Shown: positions 17,666 through 29,390 of the stretch, piece after piece | How positions within the stretch are numbered: the first letter of the stretch is position 1 | Layout of the letters: each line of letters starts with the position of its first letter | DNA from: Mycolicibacterium sphagni | GTDB taxonomy: Bacteria; Actinomycetota; Actinomycetes; Mycobacteriales; Mycobacteriaceae | Direction: 5' to 3' | Assembly (NCBI RefSeq): GCF_013337765.1 | Contig: NZ_VBSB01000002.1 | Span: 290,775-354,774, forward strand | Length of the DNA stretch: 64,000 nt | Position numbers and translations under genes: made by a program | The notes under the pieces: generated by a model | Databases searched by the model: none | What the model saw: the letters and a program-made list of their open reading frames with translations, nothing else | Told to the model about the DNA's origin: nothing

Positions 17666-19201
17666 ATGACCGCTCCACCGTTAAGCCTGTCCCAGCAATT
17701 GTTCCGCCGCCGCCCCGTTGCCGGCGCTCCTGTCGCACATGGCGCCTCTGACCATCTAAAGCGAAGTATCGGCACCTTTCAGCTGACACTGTTCGGCGTC
17801 GGCGCGACCGTCGGCACCGGCATCTTCTTCGTGTTGTCCGCCGCGGTGCCGGAGGCGGGGCCGGCAGTACTGGTCGCGTTTGTCCTCGCCGCCGTCGCGG
17901 CGGGACTATCCGCCCTGTGCTACGCAGAGATGGCGTCCTCGGTGCCGGTATCGGGCTCGACGTACTCATACGCCTACACGACGATGGGTGAATTCGTCGC
18001 GATGGGCGTGGCAGCCTGTCTGCTTCTGGAATATGGCGTGTCGATCTCCGCCGTCGCGGTTGGGTGGAGTGGCTACCTGAACAAGTTGTTGGACAACCTG
18101 TTTGGCTGGCAGATCCCACAGTCATTGACGTCTGCCCCGTGGGACGCAACGCCGGGCATCGTCAACCTACCCGCAGTCCTGCTGATCATGATGTGCATGG
18201 CGCTACTGATCCGCGGTGCCAGCGAGTCGGCAGCCGTCAACACCATCATGGTGTTGATCAAGCTCGGCGTGCTCGCGATGTTCATCGTCATTGCGCTCAC
18301 GGCGTTCAACGCTGACCACTTCCACGGCTTCTGGGACAAGGGGACGGCCGGCATCACCACGGCGGCGAGCATGATCTTCTTTTCGTTCATCGGCCTCGAC
18401 GCAGTGTCGACGGCCGGTGACGAGGTGAAGAATCCGCAAAAGACCATGCCTCGCGCCATCATTGCTGCACTGCTCGTGGTGACTACCTTCTACATCCTGG
18501 TGGCCTTCGCCGGACTCGGCACGCAGGACGCCGCCGAGTTCGGGTCCGACGAACAGGCCGAAGCCGGGCTGTCCGTGATCCTGGAGAAGATCACCGGCGG
18601 AACCTGGGCCAGCACGCTGCTGGCCGCAGGCGCGGTGATCTCGATCTTCTCGGTGACCCTGGTTGTGATGTACGGCCAGACCCGCATCCTGTTCGCGATG
18701 GGTCGCGATGGACTTCTGCCGTCGATGTTCGCAAAGGTCAATCCGCGCAGCATGACTCCGGTCGGCAACACCATCATCGTCGCGGTCGCGACCGGGATCC
18801 TCGCCGGATTCATTCCACTGAACTGGCTTCTGGACGCCGTCTCGATCGGTACGTTGGTCGCCTTCATCACGGTGTCGATCGGCGTCATCGTCCTGCGGGT
18901 CAGGGAACCCAATCTGGAGCGCCCATTCAAAGTTCCCGGCTATCCGGTCACACCGGTTCTGTCCGTCCTCGCTTGTATGGCGGTGCTCTACGGCCTGCGT
19001 TGGCAGACATGGTTGGTGTTCGGCGGCTGTGTCGGCCTTGTGCTGCTCTTCTACTTGTTCTGGGGCCGACGCCACAGTGCGCTCAACGCCGGCAACGCTG
19101 ATGGCTATATCCCGACCGCGGTACCCGGTGACGACGACGTCATGTTCGACGAGGAGCCGAAGGATCACCACTTCGTCACCAAGCATGAGGATGAGCCGTG
19201 A
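17666..19201 (+). CDS. rocE: Cationic amino acid permease (APC family)
   Basis: 511 residues from ATG 17666 with AGGAGG upstream. About 12 to 14 hydrophobic helices are visible, the first carrying LFGVGATVGTGIFFVLS, the conserved GxGxxxGxGIF signature of amino acid-polyamine-organocation transporters. IFFSFIGLDAVSTAGDEVKNPQKTMPRAI is typical of the cationic amino acid (CAT) branch. It lies 34 bases after rocD and should import arginine or ornithine for the pathway. The stop overlaps the GTG of the universal stress protein gene. Confidence 0.93.
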   Translation: MTAPPLSLSQQLFRRRPVAGAPVAHGASDHLKRSIGTFQLTLFGVGATVGTGIFFVLSAAVPEAGPAVLVAFVLAAVAAGLSALCYAEMASSVPVSGSTYSYAYTTMGEFVAMGVAACLLLEYGVSISAVAVGWSGYLNKLLDNLFGWQIPQSLTSAPWDATPGIVNLPAVLLIMMCMALLIRGASESAAVNTIMVLIKLGVLAMFIVIALTAFNADHFHGFWDKGTAGITTAASMIFFSFIGLDAVSTAGDEVKNPQKTMPRAIIAALLVVTTFYILVAFAGLGTQDAAEFGSDEQAEAGLSVILEKITGGTWASTLLAAGAVISIFSVTLVVMYGQTRILFAMGRDGLLPSMFAKVNPRSMTPVGNTIIVAVATGILAGFIPLNWLLDAVSIGTLVAFITVSIGVIVLRVREPNLERPFKVPGYPVTPVLSVLACMAVLYGLRWQTWLVFGGCVGLVLLFYLFWGRRHSALNAGNADGYIPTAVPGDDDVMFDEEPKDHHFVTKHEDEP

Positions 19202-20079
19202 CCGTCGCCGTCGGCTTCCTGGCAGGCAAGGGCGGCCAGTCGCCGCTGTACTTGGCGGTGGAAGCAGCCAAGACGCTCAAGACCTCACTGACGGTGGTAA
19301 CAGTCGTGCCACGGCCCTGGATGACGCCTTCACTTGGCCGAATCGATGCCGAATACGCCCAGTATGCCGAGCAATTGGCCGCGAGCTCGGCGTCGCAAGC
19401 GCAAGCGTGCATCGACTCGATCGCCGAGGGCCTTGACGTCAAGTATCACAAGGTCAGTCACCGGTCGGCGTCCGGCGGACTCTTGGAAGCCGTCTCCAAA
19501 CTCGAACCCGAAGTGCTGATCCTGGGCTCCGCGGCCGACGGCAAGCTCGGCCAGGTGGTGATCGGCTCGACGGGAGACCGGCTGCTGCACTCGTCGCCGG
19601 TACCGATGGCGATCAGTCCACGCGGCTATCGCGGCTCGAAATCCGGTGGGCTGACCCGGATTACCGCCGCGTACCCGGGCACGTCGGAGACATTGCATGT
19701 GGTGGAGCGCGTTACCGCGCTCGGCGAACGGCTCAATGTGCCAATGCGTGTCATCACGTTCGCTGTTCGTGGCCGCACGATGTATCCGCCGGAGGTCGGG
19801 CTGAGCGCCGAAGACTCCATCCTCGATCAGTTAGCCGCTCATGCACGAGAAGGACTGGCGCGGTTGAGGGCTGACGGCATGGTAGGCGAAGACGTGGACT
19901 TGCAGGTCGTCACCGGTAATGGCTGGGGCCAGGCTCTGGACGCCGCCGACTGGCAGGATGGCGACCTACTGGCCATCGGCACATCGCCGGTGGGCGGAAT
20001 CGCCCGGGTGTTTCTTGGCTCCCACGGCTCGAAGATCCTGCGGCACAGCCCCGTTCCGGTATTGGTGCTACCGGGCTGA
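19198..20079 (+). CDS. Tandem universal stress protein
   Basis: 293 residues from GTG 19198, translationally coupled to the permease. Two Usp domains, about 1-145 and 150-293. The second carries an ATP-binding loop GTSPVGGIARVFLGSHGSKI and the first has a similar GSAADGKLGQVVIGSTGDRL. Usp proteins bind ATP or other ligands and modulate stress or transport functions. Being the last gene of the arginine operon, it may regulate the permease or sense cell energy state; no direct evidence. Confidence 0.9.
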   Translation: MTVAVGFLAGKGGQSPLYLAVEAAKTLKTSLTVVTVVPRPWMTPSLGRIDAEYAQYAEQLAASSASQAQACIDSIAEGLDVKYHKVSHRSASGGLLEAVSKLEPEVLILGSAADGKLGQVVIGSTGDRLLHSSPVPMAISPRGYRGSKSGGLTRITAAYPGTSETLHVVERVTALGERLNVPMRVITFAVRGRTMYPPEVGLSAEDSILDQLAAHAREGLARLRADGMVGEDVDLQVVTGNGWGQALDAADWQDGDLLAIGTSPVGGIARVFLGSHGSKILRHSPVPVLVLPG

Positions 20080-20082
20080 GCC

Positions 20083-20952
<870 letters not shown>

Positions 20953-21023
20953 TCAGCTCCCGCCAGGCTAGCAAGCCAACTGGAACGTGTTCTAGGAACC
21001 ACCGAGGCGGTGCGTGAGTGCAC

Positions 21024-22271
21024 TCAGTAGTCGACGTGGTCCCGCATGATCGGGCAGGTCATGCAGTGACCGCCGCCGCGCCCGCGACCCAGTTCGGCAC
21101 CGACGATCGTGATCACTTCGACCCCGGCCTTGCGCAGCAGTGAATTGGTGTGGGTGTTGCGGTCGTAGGCGAACACCACCCCTGGCTCGACGGCCACCAC
21201 GTTGTTGCCGCTGTCCCACTGCTGACGCTCGGAGTCGTAGGCGGTGCCGCCGGTCTCGACCACGCGGAGCGCACCGAGACCCAGAGCTGCCGCGACGACC
21301 TCGACGAACGGCTTGGTCTCCTCGATGACATCGAGCCCAGGCGCGGAATCGCTGGGTACCAGCGTGAAAGCCTGGATGTTGTCGACGATCTCGGGATAGA
21401 TCGTCACCACGTCGCGGTCGGCGAACGTGAACACGGTGTCCAGGTGCATGGCCGCGCGCAGCTTGGGCATGCCCGCCACGACCACCTGCTCGGCCGCACC
21501 GGTGGCGAACAGAGTCGCCGCGACCTGGGTGATGGCTTGGCGCGACGTACGTTCGCTCATGCCGATCAGCACCACGCCGTTGCCGGGCACCATCACATCG
21601 CCACCCTCGATAGTGGCCATCCCCCAAGATTTTTCGGGATCGCCCCACCAGACCGTGGATCCGACGAAGTCGGGATGGAACTCGTAGATGGCCTTCATCA
21701 ACAACGTCTCGTCGTGGCGGGCCGGCCAGAACAACGGGTTCAGCGTCACACCGGAATAGATCCAGCATGTGGTGTCCCGGGTGTAGAGAGTGTTCGGCAA
21801 CGGCGGCATCAGGTATTCGGTGATTCCGGCGTGCTCGCGGGCCAGGGCGCGGTAGCCCTTGCCGAGGTCGGCGGGCAAGTCGCGGGTGGACAGCCCACCG
21901 ATCAGGAACTCGGTCAGCCGCTGGGAAGCCAGCTCGTCGAGGAAGTTCCTGGTCTCATCGACAAGTCCCAGCCCCACTTCGTTGGCGACGATCTTGCGGT
22001 CGAGCAGCCAGGTGCGGGCTTCCGGAATGTCCATCGTCTCGGCGAGCAGGTTGTGCAGCTCGACAACCGCAACACCGCGGTCGCGCATCTTGTCGATGAA
22101 GTCGAAGTGGTCGCGGCGGGCATTCTGCACCCACAGCACATCATCGAAGAGCAGATCGTCACAGTTGGTCGGGGTCAGACGCTCGTGGGCCAAGCCCGGC
22201 GAGCACACCAAAACCTTGCGCAGCGTTCCGACTTCGGAATGCACGCCGTACGACGCGGATGGCGACGTCAT
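21024..22271 (-). CDS. arcA: Arginine deiminase
   Basis: 415 residues from ATG 22271, preceded by AAGGGA; a GTG six bases upstream is the alternative. N-terminal [18 protein letters not shown] and TRDTTCWI, central [16 protein letters not shown] with Glu/Asp, and the C-terminal [10 protein letters not shown] with the nucleophile Cys403 are classic for arginine deiminase. It hydrolyses arginine to citrulline and ammonia. The gene follows the antiporter gene by 15 bases. No ornithine carbamoyltransferase or carbamate kinase is nearby, so the ATP-yielding part of the pathway would depend on genes elsewhere. Confidence 0.96.
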   Translation of the reverse strand: MTSPSASYGVHSEVGTLRKVLVCSPGLAHERLTPTNCDDLLFDDVLWVQNARRDHFDFIDKMRDRGVAVVELHNLLAETMDIPEARTWLLDRKIVANEVGLGLVDETRNFLDELASQRLTEFLIGGLSTRDLPADLGKGYRALAREHAGITEYLMPPLPNTLYTRDTTCWIYSGVTLNPLFWPARHDETLLMKAIYEFHPDFVGSTVWWGDPEKSWGMATIEGGDVMVPGNGVVLIGMSERTSRQAITQVAATLFATGAAEQVVVAGMPKLRAAMHLDTVFTFADRDVVTIYPEIVDNIQAFTLVPSDSAPGLDVIEETKPFVEVVAAALGLGALRVVETGGTAYDSERQQWDSGNNVVAVEPGVVFAYDRNTHTNSLLRKAGVEVITIVGAELGRGRGGGHCMTCPIMRDHVDY

Positions 22272-22286
22272 CGACACTTCCCTTCG

Positions 22287-23729
22287 TTAGAGCTCGATCG
22301 CACCGGTGGCCAGCGAGGCCACCCCCGCGACGGCACCGACAACGATGATGGCGAACAGGACCGCCTCGGCCGGGCGGAACACCCGAAGTCCGCGCTCACG
22401 CCGAGCGATCACGTACAGGACCGCCCCGGGGGCATACAGGATGCAGGACAGCATCAGATGATCCATCCCGGCCGCGTACACCAGGAACAGCGTGTACACC
22501 GTGGCCAGCACGGCCACCGCCATGTCGCCGCGGCGCGGCCCGCCGTCCCCGTACGTTTCACGGGTGATAGTCAGCTTCAGCGCGTACGCGGCGGCCAGCA
22601 GATACGGAATCAGCGACAGCGCCGCGGTCAGGTCGAGCATGAAATTCAGTGCGTCGGAGGTGAACAGCAGCACGATGAGGAGCAGCTGGACCATACCGCC
22701 CGCCATGACCAGCGCGGCGACCGGTGCGCCATGGGAGTTGGTGCGCGCGAGGAACCGTGGCATGTCGTCGGATTTGGCTGGCAGGTAGAGGATTTCGGCA
22801 GCCATCAACGTCCACGCCAGGTAGGCACCCAGCACCGAGACGATCACGCCGACCCGGATGAATACCGACCCCCAATGTCCCACAATACTTTCCAGGACCG
22901 ACGCCATCGACGGCTGGTAGACCTGCGCCAATTCGTGCTGGGGGAGAACGCCGTAGGACACCAACGTGACCAGCATGAAGACACTGAGCACGCTCACGAA
23001 GCCGATGACGGTGGCCCGCCCGACATCCTCGCGTTTGCGGGCGAAGCGCGAATACACGCTGGCGCCTTCGATCCCCAGGAACACGAACACGGTGATCAGC
23101 ATCGTGCCCTTGGCCTGTTCGAACACCGAGGAGTAGGAGGCACTGTCGCCGCCCCAGAAGTTCTTTGCGAACACACCGCCTTTGAAGGCGACCAGCGCGA
23201 TGACGATGAACACCAGGATCGGCACGACCTTCGCGACGGTCGCGATCCGGTTGATGATCGCCGCCTCCTTGACCCCGCGCAGGATCAGAAAGCAGAACAG
23301 CCAGACGCCGATCGAGGCCACGACGACAGCCAGCAGAGTGTCGCCGGTGCCGAGACCGGGGAACAGCGCGGCGGTGGTCGCCATGATCAGCACCCAGTAG
23401 GAGGTGTTGCCCGCGCACGCCGACGCCCAGAACCCGAATGCCGAATTGAAGCCGACGTAGTCGCCGAAGCCGGCCTTGGCGTACGCGAAGATGCCTGCGT
23501 CCAGTTCTGGCTTACGGGTGGCCAATCGCTGGAAGACAAAGGCCAGCATCAACATTCCGGTGCCCGCGATCGCCCAGGCGATCAGCGCCCCGAGCACACC
23601 GGTCTCGACTCCGAAGCGCCGGGGAAGCAAGAAGACACCCGAACCGATCATGGACCCGACCACCATGGCGGTCAGGGTCGGCAGGCTGACTTTCGCATCC
23701 GCCTGCGGCGGTGACTCGGTGGACGCCAT
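22287..23729 (-). CDS. arcD: Arginine/ornithine-type antiporter (APC family)
   Basis: 480 residues from ATG 23729. LTAMVVGSMIGSGVFLLP is the first helix with the APC glycine motif, and about 12 membrane segments follow. VFLGIEGASVYSRFARKREDVGRATVIG is typical of the basic amino acid/polyamine antiporter branch. Its place 15 bases upstream of arginine deiminase indicates arginine uptake with ornithine or citrulline export. The symbol is assigned by context; specificity is inferred. Confidence 0.88.
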   Translation of the reverse strand: MASTESPPQADAKVSLPTLTAMVVGSMIGSGVFLLPRRFGVETGVLGALIAWAIAGTGMLMLAFVFQRLATRKPELDAGIFAYAKAGFGDYVGFNSAFGFWASACAGNTSYWVLIMATTAALFPGLGTGDTLLAVVVASIGVWLFCFLILRGVKEAAIINRIATVAKVVPILVFIVIALVAFKGGVFAKNFWGGDSASYSSVFEQAKGTMLITVFVFLGIEGASVYSRFARKREDVGRATVIGFVSVLSVFMLVTLVSYGVLPQHELAQVYQPSMASVLESIVGHWGSVFIRVGVIVSVLGAYLAWTLMAAEILYLPAKSDDMPRFLARTNSHGAPVAALVMAGGMVQLLLIVLLFTSDALNFMLDLTAALSLIPYLLAAAYALKLTITRETYGDGGPRRGDMAVAVLATVYTLFLVYAAGMDHLMLSCILYAPGAVLYVIARRERGLRVFRPAEAVLFAIIVVGAVAGVASLATGAIEL

Positions 23730-23762
23730 CGGCTGCCCCTCCGCTCGTCCGGTCAGCCGCGC

Positions 23763-24620
23763 TTAGAGATCGGCGAGGATCTGCTGTCGCTTCGCGTTGT
23801 ACTCAGCCTCGGTGATCGAACCGGTTGCGCGCAACGTCTCGAGCTCCTGGAGCCGCTGTGCCGTGGAGGCTTCCGGCATCGCCGGCATCGGCGGCGGCAC
23901 ATACGCCGGCGGTGCGGGCTGCTGCTGAGCGGCGGGAGCGGCGGCCGCGGGCTGCCCCGCGCCGGCCCGGCGGACGACGGCCATGACCTGCTGGCGCACA
24001 GCCGGATTGGACCGAATGTCGATGGTGCCGTTCATCGGAACACCGTTGGCCCGCAAGATCTGCATGATCTCCATCAGCGGACCGGCCTGGCCCCGTAGGT
24101 CGTAAGTCTTGTTGTCCTCAGCGAGCGTGAACTGAGCAGGCACCACACCGGCGATCAAAGCGCTGGCGTTCCAGTCGATTTCGTACTTCTGCGTGCCAGG
24201 CTCGACCAGTGCCACCAACTTGTGGGCATTGAGGATCTGCATGCGGGTCGGGCTCGATGCCATGGTCTCCTGGGTATCGAAGCCCTGATAGCCCGGTACC
24301 TCGAAGTGCAGGTTCACCTTGATCATCTGCTGATCGTTGACGAACCAGGAGGTGTCCGAGATTCCCGTGATGTGCGCCAGCACCAGGACACCGCGCTGGC
24401 TGAGTTCGTCATGCCGGGCCGCCGATTTCACACCGGCATTGGTCAGCCACAGCGCCGCCAGCACGTCGCCTGCGGTGATGAGCAGACCGACCCAGAACAT
24501 CCACCCGATATAAGGCCTCGCTATCGGGCCGAGGGCGAAGTAGACGATAAGGAAGATCGGACCGACCAGGCCGCCGAACAGCAGCACCGTCAATTGCGCT
24601 TTGAGATACCGCCCCAGCAT
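23763..24620 (-). CDS. Membrane protein with C-terminal SHOCT domain
   Basis: 285 residues from ATG 24620. Two N-terminal membrane helices (about 8-30 and 38-60) are followed by a globular region of roughly 150 residues with no recognised fold, a Pro/Ala/Gln-rich linker at about 218-255 and a SHOCT motif at the end (RLQELETLRATGSITEAEYNAKRQQIL). SHOCT is a short oligomerisation module found on many unrelated bacterial proteins. It lies 33 bases upstream of the antiporter start in the same direction, so it may be cotranscribed. Function unknown. Confidence 0.82.
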   Translation of the reverse strand: MLGRYLKAQLTVLLFGGLVGPIFLIVYFALGPIARPYIGWMFWVGLLITAGDVLAALWLTNAGVKSAARHDELSQRGVLVLAHITGISDTSWFVNDQQMIKVNLHFEVPGYQGFDTQETMASSPTRMQILNAHKLVALVEPGTQKYEIDWNASALIAGVVPAQFTLAEDNKTYDLRGQAGPLMEIMQILRANGVPMNGTIDIRSNPAVRQQVMAVVRRAGAGQPAAAAPAAQQQPAPPAYVPPPMPAMPEASTAQRLQELETLRATGSITEAEYNAKRQQILADL

Positions 24621-24669
24621 TTGCCATGTCCCTTCTCGGCCAGCAATGTGGAACTCAGACTAGACCTGC

Positions 24670-24969
24670 TCAGGGGGCCTGCAACAGACGGTCGAGCGCA
24701 GGCAACTGCGGGGTCAGATGCGCCACGAAGCCCTCGAGATTGTTCGGCGGGGCGGGCTCCCCCGCGACGGTCGTCGCCGACGCCATCGGTGTGGCGGCCG
24801 GTGGGATACGGGCCGCCGGGGACACGTGCGGACCGCTGACACTGGCCGCACTGACCATCAGGACCGATACGACAAGTCCAGCGATGACGACCACCAGTCC
24901 CGCGCCGCCGATCAGAATCGACGGCGGGTACGCCCGTGGCTGGAATTCGTCGATATCGCTGTCGTCCAC
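24670..24969 (-). CDS. Small single-pass membrane protein
   Basis: 99 residues if starting at GTG 24969 (DDSDIDEFQPRAYPPSILIG); GTG 24978 is also possible and the longer frame lacks support. One strong membrane helix (ILIGGAGLVVVIAGLVVSVLMV) is followed by a Pro/Ala-rich tail outside. No family recognised. It lies between tuf and the SHOCT protein on the same strand, the position where M. tuberculosis has a small membrane protein gene. Confidence 0.6.
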   Translation of the reverse strand: MDDSDIDEFQPRAYPPSILIGGAGLVVVIAGLVVSVLMVSAASVSGPHVSPAARIPPAATPMASATTVAGEPAPPNNLEGFVAHLTPQLPALDRLLQAP

Positions 24970-25041
24970 CCGCCCCACCCCTGTGTGAGATTCCGAACTG
25001 TAGCACCTGGATCGGTGCCGGCAGGCGGGGTCGAACAACGA

Positions 25042-25075
25042 AAAGCGGCGCCCACCCGAAGGTGAGCGCCGCTTT
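25042..25075 (-). terminator. Intrinsic terminator of tuf
   Basis: Arms 25042-25056 and 25061-25075 form a 15-bp stem with one G-U pair. On the minus-strand transcript the loop is UUCG closed by C-G, an extra-stable tetraloop, and the stem is followed by a short U run. It begins about 17 bases after the tuf stop. Confidence 0.85.
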
Positions 25076-25091
25076 CGCGGTAGTACTTAGA

Positions 25092-26282
25092 TCACTTGTG
25101 GATCTTGGTGACCCGGCCAGCGCCGACGGTGCGGCCACCTTCACGGATCGCGAAACGCAGGCCCTCGTCCATGGCCACAGGCTGGATCAGCTTGACGGAG
25201 ATGTCGGTGTTGTCACCGGGCATCACCATCTCGGTGCCCTCGGGGAGGGTCACAACGCCGGTCACGTCCGTGGTGCGGAAGTAGAACTGCGGGCGGTAGT
25301 TGTTGAAGAACGGCGTGTGGCGGCCGCCCTCGTCCTTGGACAGGATGTAGACGCTGCCGTCGAACTCGGTGTGCGGGGTGGTGGTGCCGGGCTTGACCAC
25401 AACCTGGCCACGCTCGACATCCTCACGCTTGACACCACGGACCAGCAGGCCGACGTTGTCGCCCGCCTGGCCCTGATCGAGCAGCTTGCGGAACATCTCA
25501 ACACCGGTGACCGTGGTCTTCGTGACGGTCGGCTTGATGCCGACGATCTCGACTTCCTCGTTCACGTTGACCACACCGCGCTCGACACGACCGGTGACCA
25601 CGGTGCCGCGGCCGGTGATCGTGAAGACGTCCTCAACGGGCATCAGGAACGGCTTGTCGGTGTCGCGGACCGGGTCCGGGATCGACTCGTCAACGGCGTC
25701 CATCAGGTCCTCGACCGACTTGACCCACTTCGGGTCGCCCTCGAGTGCCTTCAGCGCGGACACCTGAATGACCGGCGCGTCCTCGTCGAACTCCTGGGCG
25801 GCCAGCAGTTCGCGGACCTCCAGCTCGACGAGCTCCAGGAGCTCCTCGTCGTCGACCATGTCGGCCTTGTTCAGCGCCACCAGGATGTAGGGGACGCCGA
25901 CCTGGCGGGCCAGCAGCACGTGCTCGCGGGTCTGCGGCATCGGACCGTCGGTGGCGGCGACCACCAGAATCGCGCCGTCCATCTGGGCGGCACCGGTGAT
26001 CATGTTCTTGATGTAGTCAGCGTGGCCGGGGGCGTCGACGTGCGCGTAGTGACGCTTCTCGGTCTGGTACTCCACGTGGGAGATGTTGATGGTGATACCG
26101 CGCTGACGCTCCTCGGGCGCATTGTCGATCTGGTCGAATGCGCGCGACTCGTTCAGCGTCGGGTACTTATCGTGCAGAACCTTGGTGATTGCTGCAGTCA
26201 GCGTGGTCTTGCCGTGGTCAACGTGACCGATGGTCCCGATGTTGACGTGCGGCTTCGTCCGCTCGAACTTCGCCTTCGCCAC
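25092..26282 (-). CDS. tuf: Elongation factor Tu
   Basis: 396 residues from GTG 26282 with AGGAGG upstream. The GTP-binding motifs [17 protein letters not shown] and NKADM are in the first 140 residues, followed by the two beta-barrel domains. EF-Tu delivers aminoacyl-tRNA to the ribosome. It is the last gene of the rpsL-rpsG-fusA-tuf group, 76 bases after fusA, and ends in a strong terminator. Length is standard. Confidence 0.99.
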   Translation of the reverse strand: MAKAKFERTKPHVNIGTIGHVDHGKTTLTAAITKVLHDKYPTLNESRAFDQIDNAPEERQRGITINISHVEYQTEKRHYAHVDAPGHADYIKNMITGAAQMDGAILVVAATDGPMPQTREHVLLARQVGVPYILVALNKADMVDDEELLELVELEVRELLAAQEFDEDAPVIQVSALKALEGDPKWVKSVEDLMDAVDESIPDPVRDTDKPFLMPVEDVFTITGRGTVVTGRVERGVVNVNEEVEIVGIKPTVTKTTVTGVEMFRKLLDQGQAGDNVGLLVRGVKREDVERGQVVVKPGTTTPHTEFDGSVYILSKDEGGRHTPFFNNYRPQFYFRTTDVTGVVTLPEGTEMVMPGDNTDISVKLIQPVAMDEGLRFAIREGGRTVGAGRVTKIHK

Positions 26283-26358
26283 TTCTGTGTCCTCCTGGAC
26301 TTGTTGGTGCTTGCTAAAGCAGTGTTGATGTTTTCAGTTGTGTTGCCTGAGCAACGGA

Positions 26359-28461
26359 TTACTGACCCGTCGCCTTCGCGATGATCTCCTTCGACACGTT
26401 CGCCGGAACTTCGGCGTACGAGTCGAACACCATGGAGTAGTTAGCCCGGCCCTGCGTCTTCGACCTGAGGTCGCCGACATAGCCGAACATCTCCGACAGG
26501 GGCACATGCGCCTTGACGACGCGCGCACCGCTGCGCTCCTCCATGGCCTGGATCTGACCACGGCGGGAGTTCAGGTCGCCGATCACGTCACCCATGTAGT
26601 CCTCGGGTGTGGTGACCTCGACGGCCATGATCGGTTCCAGGATGGCCGGCTGCGCTTGCGCGGCAGCCTTCTTCAGCACCTGTGAGCCGGCAATCTTGAA
26701 CGCCATTTCCGACGAGTCGACGTCGTGGTAGGCACCGTCGAGCAGGATCAGCTTCAAGTTCACCAACGGGTAGCCGGCCAGCACGCCGTACTGCATGGCG
26801 TCCTGGGCACCGGCATCCACCGACGGGATGTACTCGCGCGGGATGCGGCCACCGGTGACCTTGTTCTCGAACTCGTAGGTCGCGCCGTCTTCGCCGACGA
26901 ACGGCTCGATGCTGACGAGGACCTTCGCGAACTGGCCGGAGCCACCCGTCTGCTTCTTGTGGGTGAACTCGACCTTGTCGACGGCGCGCTTGATGGTCTC
27001 CTTGTAGGCCACCTGCGGCTTGCCGACATTGGCCTCGACCTTGAACTCGCGACGCATGCGGTCCACCAGGATGTCCAGGTGCAGCTCGCCCATGCCACCG
27101 ATGATGGTCTGGCCGGTCTCGTGGTCCTGGTTGACCTTGAAGGTCGGATCTTCCTCGGCCAGCTTCTGGATGGCCAGGGACAGCTTCTCCTGGTCGCTCT
27201 TCGTCTTGGGTTCGATGGCGACCTGAATCACGGGATCCGGGAAGGTCATCGACTCCAGCACGACCTGATTGTTCAGATCGGACAGCGTGTCACCGGTCGT
27301 GGTGTCCTTGAGACCGATCACCGCGTAGATGTGGCCGGCGGACGCGGTCTCAACCGGATTCTCCTTGTTGGAGTGCATCTGGAAGAGCTTGCCCAGCCGC
27401 TCCTTCTTGCCCTTGGTCGCATTGATGACCTGGGCGCCGGAGTCGACCTTGCCCGAGTACACCCGGACATAGGTGAGCTTGCCGAAGAAGGGGTGCGTGG
27501 CGACCTTGAACGCCAAGCCGGAGAACGGCTCGTCGGTCGACGGCTTGCGGATGACCTCGACGTCCTCCTTGCCGGGGGCGTGGCCAACGGCGGCCGCCAC
27601 GTCCAGCGGGGTCGGCAGGTAGTCGATGACCGCGTCGAGCATGGGCTGTACGCCCTTGTTCTTGAACGCGGATCCACACAACACCGGGTACGCCTCGGAG
27701 TTGACGGTCAGCTTGCGGATGGCGCCCTTGATCTCGTCGATCGTGAGCTCTTCACCACCGAAGTACTTCTCCAGCAGCGCCTCGTCGGTCTCAGCGACCG
27801 ATTCGAGCAGCTTGGTGCGGTACTCGTCAGCCTTCTCGCGAAGGTCCTCGGGGATCTCGATGGTGTCGTAGGTTTCGCCGAGCTTGGTCTCGCCGCGCCA
27901 CACCTTGGCGTTCATCTCGACCAGGTCGACGATGCCCTCGAAGTCACCTTCTGAGCCGATCGGCAGCTGGATCGGCAGCGCACGGGCGCCGAGGCGCTCC
28001 TCGATGGTGCGCACCGTGAAGTAGAAGTCGGCGCCGATCTTGTCCATCTTGTTGACGAAGCAGATGCGGGGGACGTCGTACTTGTCGGCCTGACGCCAGA
28101 CCTGCTCGGACTGCGGCTCCACACCCTCTTTGCCGTCGAACACGGCAACGGCACCGTCGAGCACGCGCAGCGAGCGCTCCACCTCGACGGTGAAGTCGAC
28201 GTGGCCCGGGGTGTCGATGATGTTGATCTGGTTGCCGTTCCAGAAGCAGGTGGTAGCGGCCGAGGTGATGGTGATACCCCGCTCCTGCTCCTGCTCCATC
28301 CAGTCCATCGTGGCGGCACCGTCGTGCACCTCACCGATCTTGTAGCTGATACCGGTGTAGTAGAGGATGCGCTCGGTCGTCGTCGTCTTGCCGGCATCAA
28401 TGTGCGCCATGATGCCGATGTTGCGGACCTTGTTCAGGTCAGTCAGCACGTCCTGTGCCAC
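26359..28461 (-). CDS. fusA: Elongation factor G
   Basis: 700 residues from GTG 28461 ([16 protein letters not shown]). GTPase motifs [22 protein letters not shown] and NKMDKIGAD are intact, and domains II to V are complete to the usual C-terminus. EF-G drives translocation on the ribosome. It is 84 bases downstream of rpsG. GTG start is common in this genome, as for tuf, rpoB and rpoC. Confidence 0.99.
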   Translation of the reverse strand: MAQDVLTDLNKVRNIGIMAHIDAGKTTTTERILYYTGISYKIGEVHDGAATMDWMEQEQERGITITSAATTCFWNGNQINIIDTPGHVDFTVEVERSLRVLDGAVAVFDGKEGVEPQSEQVWRQADKYDVPRICFVNKMDKIGADFYFTVRTIEERLGARALPIQLPIGSEGDFEGIVDLVEMNAKVWRGETKLGETYDTIEIPEDLREKADEYRTKLLESVAETDEALLEKYFGGEELTIDEIKGAIRKLTVNSEAYPVLCGSAFKNKGVQPMLDAVIDYLPTPLDVAAAVGHAPGKEDVEVIRKPSTDEPFSGLAFKVATHPFFGKLTYVRVYSGKVDSGAQVINATKGKKERLGKLFQMHSNKENPVETASAGHIYAVIGLKDTTTGDTLSDLNNQVVLESMTFPDPVIQVAIEPKTKSDQEKLSLAIQKLAEEDPTFKVNQDHETGQTIIGGMGELHLDILVDRMRREFKVEANVGKPQVAYKETIKRAVDKVEFTHKKQTGGSGQFAKVLVSIEPFVGEDGATYEFENKVTGGRIPREYIPSVDAGAQDAMQYGVLAGYPLVNLKLILLDGAYHDVDSSEMAFKIAGSQVLKKAAAQAQPAILEPIMAVEVTTPEDYMGDVIGDLNSRRGQIQAMEERSGARVVKAHVPLSEMFGYVGDLRSKTQGRANYSMVFDSYAEVPANVSKEIIAKATGQ

Positions 28462-28545
28462 GGCTAAATTCCCACTCTTTCGCTTCTCAGTTCGGTGTAT
28501 TCATTGCGCCGAGCCACGGCAGCACTGCCGCAGCCGGCGGCGTAA

Positions 28546-29016
28546 TCACCAGCGGTAGTGCGCGAAGGCCCGGTTCGCCTCGGCCATCTTGTGGGTGTCT
28601 TCACGCCGCTTGACGGCGGCACCCAGGCCATTGCTGGCGTCGAGGATCTCGTTCGCCAATCGCTCGACCATGGTCTTCTCGCGGCGCGCCTTGGAAAAGC
28701 TGACCAGCCAGCGCAGAGCCAGCGTGGTCGAGCGTTCGGGGCGCACCTCGACGGGAACCTGATAGGTCGCGCCACCGACACGGCGGCTGCGCACCTCGAG
28801 GGCGGGCTTGACGTTGTCGAGAGCGCGCTTCAGGGTGACGACCGGATCGGTGCCGGTCTTGTCACGAGCCTGTTCGAGCGCACCGTAAACAATGCGCTCG
28901 GCCAGCGATTTCTTCCCGTCCAGCAGAACTTTGTTGACCAGCTGGGTGACCAGCTGCGACCCGTAAACCGGATCGTTGACGAGAGGACGCTTGGGAGCGG
29001 GGCCCTTGCGCGGCAT
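28546..29016 (-). CDS. rpsG: 30S ribosomal protein S7
   Basis: 156 residues from ATG 29016, whose first base is shared with the rpsL stop (TAATG). Begins [20 protein letters not shown] and ends [10 protein letters not shown], the expected S7 ends. S7 initiates assembly of the 30S head. Translational coupling with rpsL is clear from the overlap. Confidence 0.99.
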   Translation of the reverse strand: MPRKGPAPKRPLVNDPVYGSQLVTQLVNKVLLDGKKSLAERIVYGALEQARDKTGTDPVVTLKRALDNVKPALEVRSRRVGGATYQVPVEVRPERSTTLALRWLVSFSKARREKTMVERLANEILDASNGLGAAVKRREDTHKMAEANRAFAHYRW

Positions 29017-29390
29017 TAGCTCTTCTCCTTCTTCGCGCCGTAACGGCTACGGGCCTGCTTGCGGTTCTTGACACCCTGGGTGTCCAGCGAGCCGCGGATG
29101 ATCTTGTAGCGAACGCCGGGGAGGTCCTTCACACGACCGCCGCGCACCAACACCATCGAGTGCTCCTGCAGGTTGTGGCCCTCGCCCGGGATGTAGGCGG
29201 TGACCTCGACCTGGCTGGTCAGCTTGACGCGTGCGACCTTGCGAAGCGCCGAGTTCGGCTTCTTCGGCGTGGTCGTGTACACGCGGGTGCACACGCCGCG
29301 GCGCTGGGGGCTGCCCTTGAGGGCCGCGGTCTTCACCTTGGCGATCTTGTCGCGGCGACCCTTGCGGACCAGCTGCTGAATGGTTGGCAT
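29016..29390 (-). CDS. rpsL: 30S ribosomal protein S12
   Basis: 124 residues from ATG 29390. Lys43 ([10 protein letters not shown]) and Lys88 ([10 protein letters not shown]), the two main streptomycin-resistance positions, are both the sensitive wild-type residue. S12 lies in the decoding centre. First gene of the str operon; 332 bases of non-coding DNA precede it. Confidence 0.99.

Noticed and set aside
21150..23714. 854-codon open frame on the plus strand
   Set aside because: Antisense to arcA and arcD, composed of His/Arg/Gln-rich sequence typical of shadow frames.
29120..29270. Possible streptomycin-resistance change in rpsL
   Set aside because: Lys43 and Lys88 are both wild type.
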